Source of the DNA: Actinopolymorpha pittospori
Lineage (GTDB): Bacteria; Actinomycetota; Actinomycetes; Propionibacteriales; Actinopolymorphaceae
Assembly: GCF_014873875.1 (NCBI RefSeq)
Contig: NZ_JADBEM010000001.1
Coordinates: 2,294,001-2,358,000 of the forward strand
DNA: 64,000 bases
Reading direction: 5' to 3'
Notes under the pieces: generated by a model
The model's database searches: none
What the model saw: only the letters and a program-made list of their open reading frames with translations
Told to the model about the DNA's origin: nothing
In this document: piece by piece, positions 45,989 to 54,696 of the stretch
Numbering within the stretch: the first letter of the stretch is position 1
How the letters are laid out: each line of letters opens with the position of its first letter
Program-made: the position numbers and the translations under genes

Positions 45989-47149
45989 GTGCGCATTCTG
46001 CCGGACAGGCCGAGTCTTGCCTTTCTCCGCAAGGAGGCGAAGGACGTTCTGGTCGCCCTCCGTGAATCCAGCCCTGGAGCGTCGCTGGCCGACGCGCAGC
46101 GGGCTCTGGCCTCGGAGTACGGCATGCGCGACTGGGCCGCGCTGAAGTCCGAGGTGGAGCAACGGGCGGAGGAGACGCCCACCGCACCCGTCGGGCTCGC
46201 CGACTCGCTGGCCAACGCGTTCGGCCTCGGTCGCGTCACCGGGTCGCCGGCGCCGGTCTCGTACACGCCGACGGGCCGCAGTTGGTCGATCACGACAGAC
46301 CGCGGTCGCTGGCTTGCCGGCACCGTCCTTCCCTTCATCACCGACGCGCAGGCCGAAGTCGGTGCGCGGCTCCGCGATGCCGCGGTCGCGGCCGGTGTCG
46401 CCGCCCCGACTCCCGTACGCAGTCCCCATGGTCGGCTGATCGAACCCGTTCAGGGGCAGAGCTGGCGGGTGCAGGAGTGGATCGAGGTCGGGCCGGCACC
46501 GATGATTCCGGTGCCGGCCGCGGTGGCTCGCCGGGCCGGAAGGACTCTTGGGACGCTCCACTCTCTGGCCATCCCAAGTGACTCGCCCATCAACTCCTAC
46601 CTGATCTCGCGTCGACCCGAAGCCGCCTGGTGGGCCCTCCTCGATGAAGCCCGTGCCGCGCACAAGCCGTGGGCCGAGCAGCTCGGTGAGGTCGTCCCGA
46701 CGCTGGACCTGCGCGCGATCGAGCCCGCCATCGACGACAGCGACGTCATTCTCTGCAACCTCGTCCTCAACCCCGAGAACGTCCGCATGGGCCACGACGA
46801 CGTGCTTGTGGTCACCGATTGGGATCTGACCGGGTCGCTCACCCCCGAGCTCCAGGTCGGATCGGCACTCACCCACTGGGCACTGCAACCATCGATCAAC
46901 CGCCCGGCGATCGCCGCGCTCCGCGACGGCTACGTCCAGGCCGCCGGCCGGTGGCCCACGCTCGGCCTGGCGTCCTTCGCCACCGCCGTGACCGGCTATC
47001 TCAACTGGACGTACCAAACGATCTGCGCGGCCATGAACTCAGCCGACCCGGACCATGTGGCGTTCGCGGAGCGTGAGTCCGTCGACCTGCTCAAACGACC
47101 CATGACACGCTCCTCCCTCCACGAGCTCCTCGCGGCGGTCGACGGATAG
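45989..47149 (+). CDS. Phosphotransferase-family protein with N-terminal helical domain
   Basis: Protein of 386 aa. Residues 1-50 (SLAFLRKEAKDVLVALRESSPGASLADAQRALASEYGMRDWAALK) match the short helical module otherwise found before ankyrin or Ser/Thr-kinase-like domains. The rest is an APH-type fold with WIEVGPAPMIP, a catalytic region (DVILCNLVLNPEN) and VTDWDLTG. The usual HGD is replaced by DDSD. Substrate unknown. The GTG at 45989 has a GGAGAG site. Confidence 0.82.
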   Translation: MRILPDRPSLAFLRKEAKDVLVALRESSPGASLADAQRALASEYGMRDWAALKSEVEQRAEETPTAPVGLADSLANAFGLGRVTGSPAPVSYTPTGRSWSITTDRGRWLAGTVLPFITDAQAEVGARLRDAAVAAGVAAPTPVRSPHGRLIEPVQGQSWRVQEWIEVGPAPMIPVPAAVARRAGRTLGTLHSLAIPSDSPINSYLISRRPEAAWWALLDEARAAHKPWAEQLGEVVPTLDLRAIEPAIDDSDVILCNLVLNPENVRMGHDDVLVVTDWDLTGSLTPELQVGSALTHWALQPSINRPAIAALRDGYVQAAGRWPTLGLASFATAVTGYLNWTYQTICAAMNSADPDHVAFAERESVDLLKRPMTRSSLHELLAAVDG

Positions 47150-47198
47150 GGTCCCGCCGACCCTGACGCTGCCTCGATGCGGTGGGGAGTCGCCCGCC

Positions 47199-48809
47199 TC
47201 AGACCTGCCGTGCCGGCCCACCCGGCTCGGCCGGTCCGGCGGGGGACGCGCCGACTGCCATGCGAGCCGGGGTGACGGTGGCCCAGTACTCGTCGATCCG
47301 CTCGATGGTGCCGGGGTCGGCGACCAGCCCGACGTAGCCGTCCGGGCGGACCAGGATCAGGGTCCCGTCGGTCGCGCCGTATCCGTCCCGGACGTGTCCG
47401 TGGCTGTCGATCACCACGTGCTGGTCGGCCGAGTCGGCCAGCTGACCGGGTTGCACCGCACCGGGTTGCACCACCACATGGGCGTGCAACGCCGGACCCA
47501 GCCGGTCGGTGAGGGCCTCGACGGTGTGCGCGTGCGCCGTACCGAAGGCCAGCAGGGTCCAGTGCGGGCCGTGGAAGAGGTCGAACAGTCGCACCGCGCG
47601 ACCGTCGGCCGTGGTCACCGGCGCGTCCGGGGCCCGGTCGCCGGCCCTAAGTTCGGTGGGTCGGACACGTTCGTCGCGGGAGAGTGGGCTGTGGCGGTAG
47701 TTCAGCGTGAGCCCGTGCACCTCGGGGCCGCGCACGTGCGCGTCCTCGTCGCCTCGCCTGTGCTTCTCCAGCAGAGTCGTGGCGATGTCGAGCGCGGTGC
47801 GCGCCGCCGCCATCCGCTCCGGTTCGTAGCTGTCGAGCAGGAGGTCCGGGGCGCCGGCCAGCGCGGCGGCGAGCTTCCAGCCGAGGTTGTAGCCGTCCTG
47901 GATGCCGGTGTTCATGCCCTGGCCGCCGGTCGGTGGGTGCACGTGCCCCGCGTCGCCGGCCAGGAAGACCCGGCCCTCGCGGAAGCGCTCGGCCAGGCGG
48001 GTGTTCGGCCGCCAGGTGGTGTGCCAGGTCACCTCGCGGACGACGATGTCGCTTCGGCCGGACGACTCGGTGATCTGCCGTTGCAGGTAGTCGCGGATCG
48101 GCTCGTCCTGGTCGGCGGGCGGCTGGGCCACGACGACGAACAGGTCGGTGCCGGCCAGTGGCATCACCGACGCTCCACCGTCGGCGGTCTGCCACATCCG
48201 GCCGTGGTCACGGCTGATCCCGTCCACCCGGGCGTCGGCGAAGAGCACCGTGGTGTTCTCGTCGGTCTCGCCGGGGAACTCGATGCCCAGCCGCTTGCGC
48301 ACCGTGCTGCGCCCGCCGTCGGCCCCGACGAGGTATCGGGCGCGTACGGTCTCGCTCGTCCCGTTGGCGACCAGGGTCGCGGTCACGCCGTCGGCGTCCT
48401 GGGTGAAGTCGGTCAGCACGGTCGACCGTTCCACGTGCGCACCGAGTGCGGCGAGCCGCTCGCGGAGGATCTCCTCGGTGCGGAACTGCGGAACGAACCA
48501 GATGTTCGGGTACGGCACCGACGGGGTGGGCTCGGTGGGCTCGCTCATCTGCCCTTCCCAGACGACCTTGTCGCCCTGGTACGCGCGCATCACGATGCCG
48601 AGGTCGCCTCCGGCCAGGATCTGGTCGAGTACTTCGAGGTCGGCGAAGACCTCCATGGTTCTCGGCTGGATGCCGTCGGCACGTGATCCGCCGAAGAACT
48701 CCTCCGCCCGATCGACGACTCGGAGTCGGACGCCCCGCACCGCGAGTTCGCAGGCCAGGGTGAGTCCGGTCGGTCCGGCCCCGACGATCAGTACGTCGAC
48801 ATCGGTCAT
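47199..48809 (-). CDS. FAD-dependent monooxygenase (PheA/TfdB, rifampin-monooxygenase-like)
   Basis: Class A flavoprotein of 536 aa. It has the dinucleotide-binding GAGPTGLTLACELAVRG, the DG motif VGADGGRSTVRKRLG, and the FAD-ribityl GDAGHVHPPTGGQGMN; the C-terminal thioredoxin-like domain ends with LVRPDGYVGLVA. It hydroxylates an aromatic or polyketide-like substrate, possibly inactivating a drug. The ATG at 48809 has a GGAGG site; another ATG is at 48821. Divergent from its probable regulator, a TetR gene. Confidence 0.93.
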   Translation of the reverse strand: MTDVDVLIVGAGPTGLTLACELAVRGVRLRVVDRAEEFFGGSRADGIQPRTMEVFADLEVLDQILAGGDLGIVMRAYQGDKVVWEGQMSEPTEPTPSVPYPNIWFVPQFRTEEILRERLAALGAHVERSTVLTDFTQDADGVTATLVANGTSETVRARYLVGADGGRSTVRKRLGIEFPGETDENTTVLFADARVDGISRDHGRMWQTADGGASVMPLAGTDLFVVVAQPPADQDEPIRDYLQRQITESSGRSDIVVREVTWHTTWRPNTRLAERFREGRVFLAGDAGHVHPPTGGQGMNTGIQDGYNLGWKLAAALAGAPDLLLDSYEPERMAAARTALDIATTLLEKHRRGDEDAHVRGPEVHGLTLNYRHSPLSRDERVRPTELRAGDRAPDAPVTTADGRAVRLFDLFHGPHWTLLAFGTAHAHTVEALTDRLGPALHAHVVVQPGAVQPGQLADSADQHVVIDSHGHVRDGYGATDGTLILVRPDGYVGLVADPGTIERIDEYWATVTPARMAVGASPAGPAEPGGPARQV

Positions 48810-48840
48810 GACGCCCTCCATGCTCCGTGAGCCACGCTTG

Positions 48841-48902
48841 TTCGTATGGCGTACCGGACTTTGGTACGTCGTACGAAGAAGGCTAACGGTACGGTGTACG
48901 AA
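48841..48902. promoter_or_regulatory. TetR operator region with three related half-sites
   Basis: TTCGTATGGCGTACC (48841-48855) and GGTACGTCGTACGAA (48863-48877) form an inverted repeat, matching at 13 of 15 positions. A third element, GGTACGGTGTACGAA (48888-48902), repeats the right arm 25 bp on and touches the TetR start codon. Binding would shut both the monooxygenase and the regulator. Confidence 0.75.
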
Positions 48903-49648
48903 TGGCAACCGCTGACGACTCCGCACTCATCTGGACCCGGCCCGAGCCCGGGACTCGTCGGCCGAAGTTCACCCGCGACCAGATCGCGTCGACCGCGCTG
49001 GCGATCGCCGACGCCGAGGGGTTCGCGGCGGTGTCGATGCGCCGGATCGCCGGCGACCTCGGCGCCGGCACCATGACGCTCTACTACTACGTCCGCACCA
49101 AGGACGAACTCGTCGCGCTGATGGACGACGCGATCATGGGCGAGGTACTCGTCCCGGCGGAGGAGTTCCCGACCCACTGGTACGACGCGCTCATCGCGAT
49201 CGGGACGCGTACCTGGGAGGTCATGATGCGCCACCCCTGGGCGCCGTACTCCCTGCAGAACGCCATGCCCGGCCCCAACGCCATGCGGCACTTCGAACAG
49301 TCACTCGCGGCCGTCGCCGAGACCGGCCTGGACCCCGCGGGCAAGCTCGCCTTGCTCGCGATGGTCGACGACTACGTCCACGGCAACGCGCTGCGCTCGG
49401 CCGAGGTACGCGCCGGGAGCGCCTCACCCGACGACGAGGCCGTCAAGGCGGCCATGGCGTTCGGCGAGAGCCTGCTCGCCACCGGGGAGTTCCCGCACAC
49501 CGAGGGGCTGTTCGGCGGCGCCCGCCCCCAGGACGCCTTCGGCGAACTGCTCGGCGGCCTGTCCGAACGCGACCGGTTCCTGAACGGACTGACCACCCTG
49601 CTGGACGGTGCCGCGGCTCGGATGGGGCTCGCCCTGCCACGACGCTGA
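48902..49648 (+). CDS. TetR-family repressor
   Basis: Repressor of 248 aa: N-terminal HTH (ALAIADAEGFAAVSMRRIAGDLGAGTMTLYYYVRTKDELVALM) and a TetR_C-type helical ligand domain. Divergent from the FAD monooxygenase. The ATG at 48902 has no ribosome-binding site upstream, and an operator half-site abuts it, so the mRNA may be leaderless. Probably induced by the enzyme's substrate. Confidence 0.94.
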   Translation: MATADDSALIWTRPEPGTRRPKFTRDQIASTALAIADAEGFAAVSMRRIAGDLGAGTMTLYYYVRTKDELVALMDDAIMGEVLVPAEEFPTHWYDALIAIGTRTWEVMMRHPWAPYSLQNAMPGPNAMRHFEQSLAAVAETGLDPAGKLALLAMVDDYVHGNALRSAEVRAGSASPDDEAVKAAMAFGESLLATGEFPHTEGLFGGARPQDAFGELLGGLSERDRFLNGLTTLLDGAAARMGLALPRR

Positions 49649-49731
49649 CCGCCGAGCGGGAGCGGCCGGCGGCCCTGATCGCCGCGCCGAGTCCGCCACT
49701 CTCCGCACACCACTGGGGCAGAATCGGCCGG

Positions 49732-50067
49732 ATGAAGTACGTGCTACTGATCTGCGACGACGAGACAGCCTCACCGACCAACGAGGAACTCGCGGCGGAC
49801 CCCGTGCACAAGGCCTGGCTGGCCGACCTGAACCAGCGGGGCGCCAGGATCCTCGGCGCGCGGTTGCGTCCCGTCGTGGACGCGACCACGGTCCGGGTCC
49901 GCGACGGCGAGACCCTGGTCTCGGACGGGCCGTTCGCCGAGACCAAGGACTTCGTTGGTGGCTTCGTGATCCTCGAGTGCGCGAACCTGGACGAGGCGAT
50001 CGAGATCGCCGCCGGTCATCCGTACGCGCGGTGGGGCGGCATCGAGATCCGCCCGGTCTGGGAATGA
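49732..50067 (+). CDS. YCII-related (DGPF) protein
   Basis: Protein of 111 aa: KYVLLICDDE at the N-terminus, VRVRDGETLVSDGPFAETKDFVGGFVILE with the family DGPF motif, ending GGIEIRPVWE. Paired with and overlapping (ATGA) an ECF-type sigma gene, a very common actinobacterial arrangement whose meaning is unknown; the protein may be an anti-sigma partner or a peroxide-related ferredoxin-fold enzyme. Confidence 0.92.
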   Translation: MKYVLLICDDETASPTNEELAADPVHKAWLADLNQRGARILGARLRPVVDATTVRVRDGETLVSDGPFAETKDFVGGFVILECANLDEAIEIAAGHPYARWGGIEIRPVWE

Positions 50068-51287
50068 CGGCGTCCGACGACGAGGTCCGAGCGGCCGTCG
50101 ACGCCGCGTTTCGGGACGAGTGGGGCCAGGTGGTCGCGACCCTGATCGGGGTGACCAGCGACTGGGACCTGGCCGAGGACTGCGCACAGGACGCCTTCGC
50201 CGCCGCCCTGGCGACGTGGCCGCGTGACGGCATCCCGCGCCGCCCGGGCGCCTGGCTCACCACCACCGCCCGCAACCGCGCGACCGACCGGCTGCGCCGC
50301 GACGCCGCCGGCGCGGCCAGGCTGCGCCAACTCGCCGTGCTGGCCCGCGACCCCGAAGAGCCGCCGGTGGAGGAGATCCCGGACGAGCGGCTGCGGCTGA
50401 TCTTCACCTGCTGCCACCCAGCGCTGCCGTTCCCGGCCCGGGTCGCCCTCACCCTGCGTACGTTGGCCGGCCTGACGACCGCCGAGATCGCCCGCGCCTT
50501 CCTGACCGCCGAGCCCGCGATGGCGCAACGCCTGGTCCGGGCCAAACGCAAGATCGCCGAGGCCGGCATCCCGTACCGCGTACCGCCCGCCGAGCTCCTG
50601 CCGCAACGGCTGGCCGCCGTCCTCGCGGTCCTCTACCTCATCTTCAACGAGGGCTACGACGAGGAGGACGTACGCCGGGTGTTGACGGCCGAGGCGATCC
50701 GGCTGGCCCGGGTCCTGGTCCGACTGATGCCGCACGAACCCGAACCAGCAGGACTGCTCGCACTGATGCTGCTGCACGAGGCCCGTCGCACGACCCGGAC
50801 CGACGACCAGGGCGTCCTGGTCACGCTGGAGAACCAGGACCGGTCCAGGTGGGACCAGGCGTTGATCGCCGAGGGCGTGGCCACGCTCGACGAGGCACTG
50901 ACGATGCGGAGTGCCGGGCCCTACCAGGTGCAGGCCGCGATCGCCGCCTGCCATGCCACCGCGCCCGACATGGCGAGCACGGACTGGCCGCAGATCGCGC
51001 ACCTCTACGCCGAGTTGGCCCGGCTGGCGCCGTCCCCCGTCGTCGACCTCAACCGCGCGGTGGCGGTCGCCATGACCGACGGTGTCCCGGCCGGACTGGC
51101 GCTGGTGGACGAGCTCACGGCGTCCGGCCGGCTCGAGGGTTACCACCTGCTGCCCGCCACTCGGGCCGACCTGCTCCGCCGAGCCGACCGGACCGACGAG
51201 GCCAGGCGAGCCTACGAGGAAGCCCTGGAACTCGCGCCGACCGAGGCCGAGCGCCGCTACCTGACCAGCCGCCTCCGCGAACTCTGA
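50064..51287 (+). CDS. RNA polymerase sigma factor, ECF type with DUF6596/TPR-like C-terminus
   Basis: Protein of 407 aa. Sigma-2 region (DWDLAEDCAQDAFAAALATWPRDGIPRRPGAWLTTTARNRATDRLRR) and sigma-4 region (LTLRTLAGLTTAEIARAFLTAEPAMAQRLVRAKRKI) are followed by a long helical C-terminal domain (LYLIFNEGYDEEDVRR..., HEARRTTRTDDQG) seen in the SigJ-like/ECF42 group partnered with YCII proteins. The C-terminal extension probably regulates the sigma factor, so no separate anti-sigma gene is needed. Confidence 0.93.
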   Translation: MTASDDEVRAAVDAAFRDEWGQVVATLIGVTSDWDLAEDCAQDAFAAALATWPRDGIPRRPGAWLTTTARNRATDRLRRDAAGAARLRQLAVLARDPEEPPVEEIPDERLRLIFTCCHPALPFPARVALTLRTLAGLTTAEIARAFLTAEPAMAQRLVRAKRKIAEAGIPYRVPPAELLPQRLAAVLAVLYLIFNEGYDEEDVRRVLTAEAIRLARVLVRLMPHEPEPAGLLALMLLHEARRTTRTDDQGVLVTLENQDRSRWDQALIAEGVATLDEALTMRSAGPYQVQAAIAACHATAPDMASTDWPQIAHLYAELARLAPSPVVDLNRAVAVAMTDGVPAGLALVDELTASGRLEGYHLLPATRADLLRRADRTDEARRAYEEALELAPTEAERRYLTSRLREL

Positions 51288-51391
51288 GCATCCGCAAGAC
51301 GTCGCGAATCTTTCCGCGGCCGATGTCGATCTGAGCCGGCCGCCTTCGTCGGTGGGGCGAAAGTCCACCGCAGACGAGGGGAAGAGTTCTC

Positions 51392-52120
51392 GTGAACACC
51401 GAAACGACCGCATCGGCGCCCAAGGTCGTCGACCGAGCCACCTACCAGGCCGAACTGGACACCCTGCGGAACCGCGAGAAGGCGCACACCCGCGAAGGCG
51501 ACGCCATCGCGGCGGCCCGCCGCCGACTGCCCATGTTCGAGGTGGACGCCACCAGCCCGCTGATCGGCCCGGACGGTCCCGTCACGCTGCTGGAGGTGTT
51601 CGAGGGCCGCCGACTGCTGATCGCGTACTACCAGATGTGGCACACCGGCCACCCCGCCGCCGAGCAGTGCCAGGGCTGCACGTTCTTCAACAGCCAGGTC
51701 CGCGAACTGTCCTACCTGCACGCCTGCGACGTCACCTACGCGACGTTGTGCCAGGGCCCCTACGAGGAGAGCGTCCGCTACCGCGACTTCATGGGCTGGG
51801 ACGTGCCCTGGTACTCGGCTCGAGAGTCCATCGACCTCCTGATGGCCGGGCGTGGCCCGTTCATGCTGGCGTGCTACCTGCGCGAGGGCGACCGGGTGTT
51901 CGAGACGTACTGGACCACCGGCCGCGGCGTCGAGGTGATGGACCAGACGTACGGCCTGCTGGACCGGACCGCCTACGGGCGACAGGAGGAGTGGGAGGAC
52001 TCGCCCGCCGGCTGGCCCCGGATCGCCGGCGGCTCCTCCCGCACCAACGGACGTCCCACCGCCCAGTGGTCCCGCCTGGAAGCCGGACACTCCGACGACC
52101 TCGGCACCGTCGGGCACTAG
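51392..52120 (+). CDS. DUF899 (thioredoxin-like) protein, copy 2
   Basis: Protein of 242 aa: LRNREKAHTREGDAIAAARRRLPM, a CxxC in EQCQGCTFF, and the close LDRTAYGRQEEWEDSPAGWPR. Same family as copies 1 and 3 and in the opposite direction to copy 3 just downstream, giving convergent genes. GTG start with a GAGGGGA-like site. Presumed redox role only. Confidence 0.92.
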   Translation: MNTETTASAPKVVDRATYQAELDTLRNREKAHTREGDAIAAARRRLPMFEVDATSPLIGPDGPVTLLEVFEGRRLLIAYYQMWHTGHPAAEQCQGCTFFNSQVRELSYLHACDVTYATLCQGPYEESVRYRDFMGWDVPWYSARESIDLLMAGRGPFMLACYLREGDRVFETYWTTGRGVEVMDQTYGLLDRTAYGRQEEWEDSPAGWPRIAGGSSRTNGRPTAQWSRLEAGHSDDLGTVGH

Positions 52121-52174
52121 GTCGTCTCCGGCGGATCGCCGGATCACCGACGACCCCGAGGGGCTGGCCGAGGC

Positions 52175-52861
52175 TCAGACACGCGGGCCGTAGAGCGCGG
52201 CGATATCCTGGGAGCTTGCCCATCGGCTGTAGGTGGGCGACTGCGGCCAGCCCTCGGGCGAGTCCTGCCACTCCTCCTGCCGGCCGTAGGGCAGGAGGTC
52301 GATCAGCGCGAAGCTGTGGCTGATCTGCTCGGTGCCGCGCCCGTCGGTGTGCCAGGTGCGATAGACGGTGTCGCCGTCCCGCAGGAAGACGTTGACAGCG
52401 AATCCGGCGCGGGGCGGCGCGCCGACGTCGGTGCCGAACGGGCTGTTCGCCGTCGAGTACCAGGTCATCTTGTTCCCGACCTGTCGCTTGTAGGCGAGTG
52501 CCTCGTCGATCGGACCCTGGGTGACGATGACGAACCGGGCGTCGTAGTTGTCCAGGAAGTCGAGCCGGGTGAACTGTGAGGTGAAGCCGGTGCAGCCCGG
52601 GCACTGCCACTGCTTGTCCGGGAACCACATGTGGTTGTAGACGATCAGCTGTGACCTACCGTCGAACATGTCCACCAGCCGGACCGGTCCCTCCTCGCCC
52701 TCGAGGGTGTAGTCGGGCATCTCGACCATCGGCATCCGGCGGCGCTGCGCGGCGATCGCGTCGAGCTCCCGGGTCGCGGCCTTCTCCCGGTCCCGCAGCG
52801 CATCGAGCTGGCGCTGCCAGGTGTCGGCGTCGACGATCTGCGGTACTGCGTTGGACGGCAT
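52175..52861 (-). CDS. DUF899 (thioredoxin-like) protein, copy 3
   Basis: Protein of 228 aa: LRDREKAATRELDAIAAQRRRMPM, a CxxC in WQCPGCTGF, and the close LLPYGRQEEWQDSPEGWPQ. The ATG at 52861 (GGAGAG site) is preferred to the upstream frame start. Convergent with copy 2, 54 bp apart. The middle of the protein differs from copies 1 and 2, so it is not a recent duplicate. Confidence 0.92.
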   Translation of the reverse strand: MPSNAVPQIVDADTWQRQLDALRDREKAATRELDAIAAQRRRMPMVEMPDYTLEGEEGPVRLVDMFDGRSQLIVYNHMWFPDKQWQCPGCTGFTSQFTRLDFLDNYDARFVIVTQGPIDEALAYKRQVGNKMTWYSTANSPFGTDVGAPPRAGFAVNVFLRDGDTVYRTWHTDGRGTEQISHSFALIDLLPYGRQEEWQDSPEGWPQSPTYSRWASSQDIAALYGPRV

Positions 52862-53030
52862 GGGCGCTCTCCAGAGGATCATCGTCGTGTCCACGGCACG
52901 TGGCTTGTCGATAGAGACCCTGCCCGGTCGAGGAAGTCATCGGTTGCCGAAGAACTTTTTGGTGGCACAGCCGTGACCTCGACGGCGAGGCCCGAGCGCG
53001 ACGGTGACCTGATCCCGGTCGGCCGGGTGG

Positions 53031-53285
53031 CTACTCGAGCCACACGATGTTGAAGATCCGGACGAGCTCGGCGACGTCGTTGACGTGGACGGCAAGCAGA
53101 CCATGCCCGTTGCCGAAGACCGCCTCACGGAACGCGGGGTTGTCACCCGGCGGGAGCACCGTGACCCCGTCCCAGGGACGCTCGGCGAGGTCCGCGGCCA
53201 GGTGCACGAGAGCGTCGCGCGCGCGTTCGGGAAGGTCGTGGAACTGAGCGGCCGCACCGATGGCGAAGGCGACGCGGTAGGTCAC
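53031..53285 (-). CDS. RelE/ParE-like small protein, toxin candidate
   Basis: Protein of 84 aa with the RelE-superfamily pattern: YRVAFAIGAAAQFHDLPERARDALVHLAADLAERPWDG, then a strand region GNGHGLLAVHVNDVAELVRIFNIVWLE. It starts with GTG overlapping the stop of the upstream 97-aa gene (GTGA). Typical RelE toxins cleave mRNA on ribosomes or poison gyrase; activity here is unproven. Confidence 0.7.
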   Translation of the reverse strand: MTYRVAFAIGAAAQFHDLPERARDALVHLAADLAERPWDGVTVLPPGDNPAFREAVFGNGHGLLAVHVNDVAELVRIFNIVWLE

Positions 53286-53575
53286 GCCGGCGGCCACTCC
53301 GCGATCAGCTGCTCGATGGGCACGTCGTCGAGGGTGTCGCCGCTGCGCACGGCCACAAGACGCTCGCGGAAGCCTGGGTCGGCATAGGCCGCGGCACGCA
53401 GCCGCCACAAACGAAGGAGCGCGGCGAGTGCGGCGAACCCCTCCGGACGCCGCGCCTTCTCCACCGCCTCGGCGTACTCGGCCAGGAACGCGGCGTGGTA
53501 GTCGGCCGGAAGGACACGCAGGATCCGCGCCGGATCGTTGGGACCCGGCCCGTCGAACACCGGCTGCGCTGTCAC
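53282..53575 (-). CDS. DUF6247-type protein, antitoxin candidate
   Basis: Protein of 97 aa resembling DUF6247: PNDPARILRVLPADYHAAFLAEYAEAVEKARRPEGFAALAALLRLWRLRA, mostly helical, with acidic C-terminal residues. The GTG at 53575 is adopted; upstream codons add non-homologous residues. Coupled by a 4-nt overlap to the RelE-like gene, the usual order antitoxin-toxin. DUF6247 genes often precede RelE/ParE-like genes in actinomycetes. Confidence 0.7.
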   Translation of the reverse strand: MTAQPVFDGPGPNDPARILRVLPADYHAAFLAEYAEAVEKARRPEGFAALAALLRLWRLRAAAYADPGFRERLVAVRSGDTLDDVPIEQLIAEWPPA

Positions 53576-53725
53576 ACAAATAACTCTAGACCGTGCCCGC
53601 AGCCGCAAGCCAGCACGCACGGCCGAGGAACGGGCCTTCCGCGCCGACCTCGGGAACGCGCTGACACCGCTCTCATCTCTCGCCTCGATCCGTCGCACTC
53701 AGTGACCGGGCGGGCGACCCTTTCA

Positions 53726-54442
53726 TCAGTAGCCTTCGACGCCCAGGCAGAACGGGTGCCCGGCGGGGTCGGCATACACGTCCCATCCGCCACCTTCTGG
53801 CAGCGGAGTGGCACCGAGCTGCACGGCGACGGCCGGGTCGTCCACATAGATGTCGAGGTGGATCTGCTGCGGGAAGGCACGGTCCTTCCAGCGCGGCGGC
53901 TGGTAGCGCTCGACCTCGCGGAAGCCCAGACGTGGGAGTCGGCCTTCGCGACCGATCAGCCACGAGTCCCGGCCCGTCTGTTCACCCGGCACGCCCAGCA
54001 GCCCCATGTAGAAGCGTGCCAGCGCCGCGGCGTCGGGACAGTCGATCTGTACGACCTCGATCCGTCCACGATGCTCGGCGGCTGCGGCGCTGGCGTAGAG
54101 ACAGAAAGGGTGCCCCGACGGGTCGGCGAAGACGGGATGGTCGCCGCCCATGTCGGGCAGCCGAGTTCCACCGTGTTCCAGGACCAGCCGCTCGGCGGCA
54201 GTGAAGTCGTGGACAGCGATGTCGAAGTGCATCTGTGGGGGACAGGTCGAATCCGGCCAGCGAGGCGGGCGATAGTCGTCGAGCCGGGAGAAGGCGATGC
54301 CCGGCGGCTGCTCGTGGCCGATGAGGACGGACCCGTCGTCCTCGCTGTCCACCTCGCGCATACCGAGCAGCGCGCCGTAGAAGGCTGCCAGCGGACGGGT
54401 TTCCGCCGCGTCGATCACAGGCTGTGCGATCCGGTTGACCAT
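53726..54442 (-). CDS. Two-domain VOC-family protein
   Basis: Protein of 238 aa with two VOC modules. Module 1 is ETRPLAAFYGALLGM..., then MHFDIAVHDFTAAERLVLEHG and FADPSGHPFCLYA. Module 2 is DAAALARFYMGLLGVPG..., then IHLDIYVDDPAVAVQLGA and YADPAGHPFCLGV. The HxD and PxGHPFC motifs repeat nearly identically, showing internal duplication. It may bind a drug or aromatic metabolite. Starts with ATG at 54442. Confidence 0.92.
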   Translation of the reverse strand: MVNRIAQPVIDAAETRPLAAFYGALLGMREVDSEDDGSVLIGHEQPPGIAFSRLDDYRPPRWPDSTCPPQMHFDIAVHDFTAAERLVLEHGGTRLPDMGGDHPVFADPSGHPFCLYASAAAAEHRGRIEVVQIDCPDAAALARFYMGLLGVPGEQTGRDSWLIGREGRLPRLGFREVERYQPPRWKDRAFPQQIHLDIYVDDPAVAVQLGATPLPEGGGWDVYADPAGHPFCLGVEGY

Positions 54443-54696
54443 GCCGAGACGATCTCAGCCGCACGGGTTCACGCGCAAGCTGCGAGCCTGCTGGTGCTCA
54501 TTCGTTCGACATCGGTTTGCCTTTTCGCGGCGCGCATCAAATGCGGGCGCCAGGTTTTGGTCGCATTTCAAGGTGCCCTTTCCTGAAAGTTGCATGACCT
54601 TTCCCCGTATGGCCCACAAGGGATTGCAGCTTCACTTGACGGGCAAGGATTTCTTTCGCCGACTATTGGTGTAACCCGATCGAGAGGAGACGGCCC

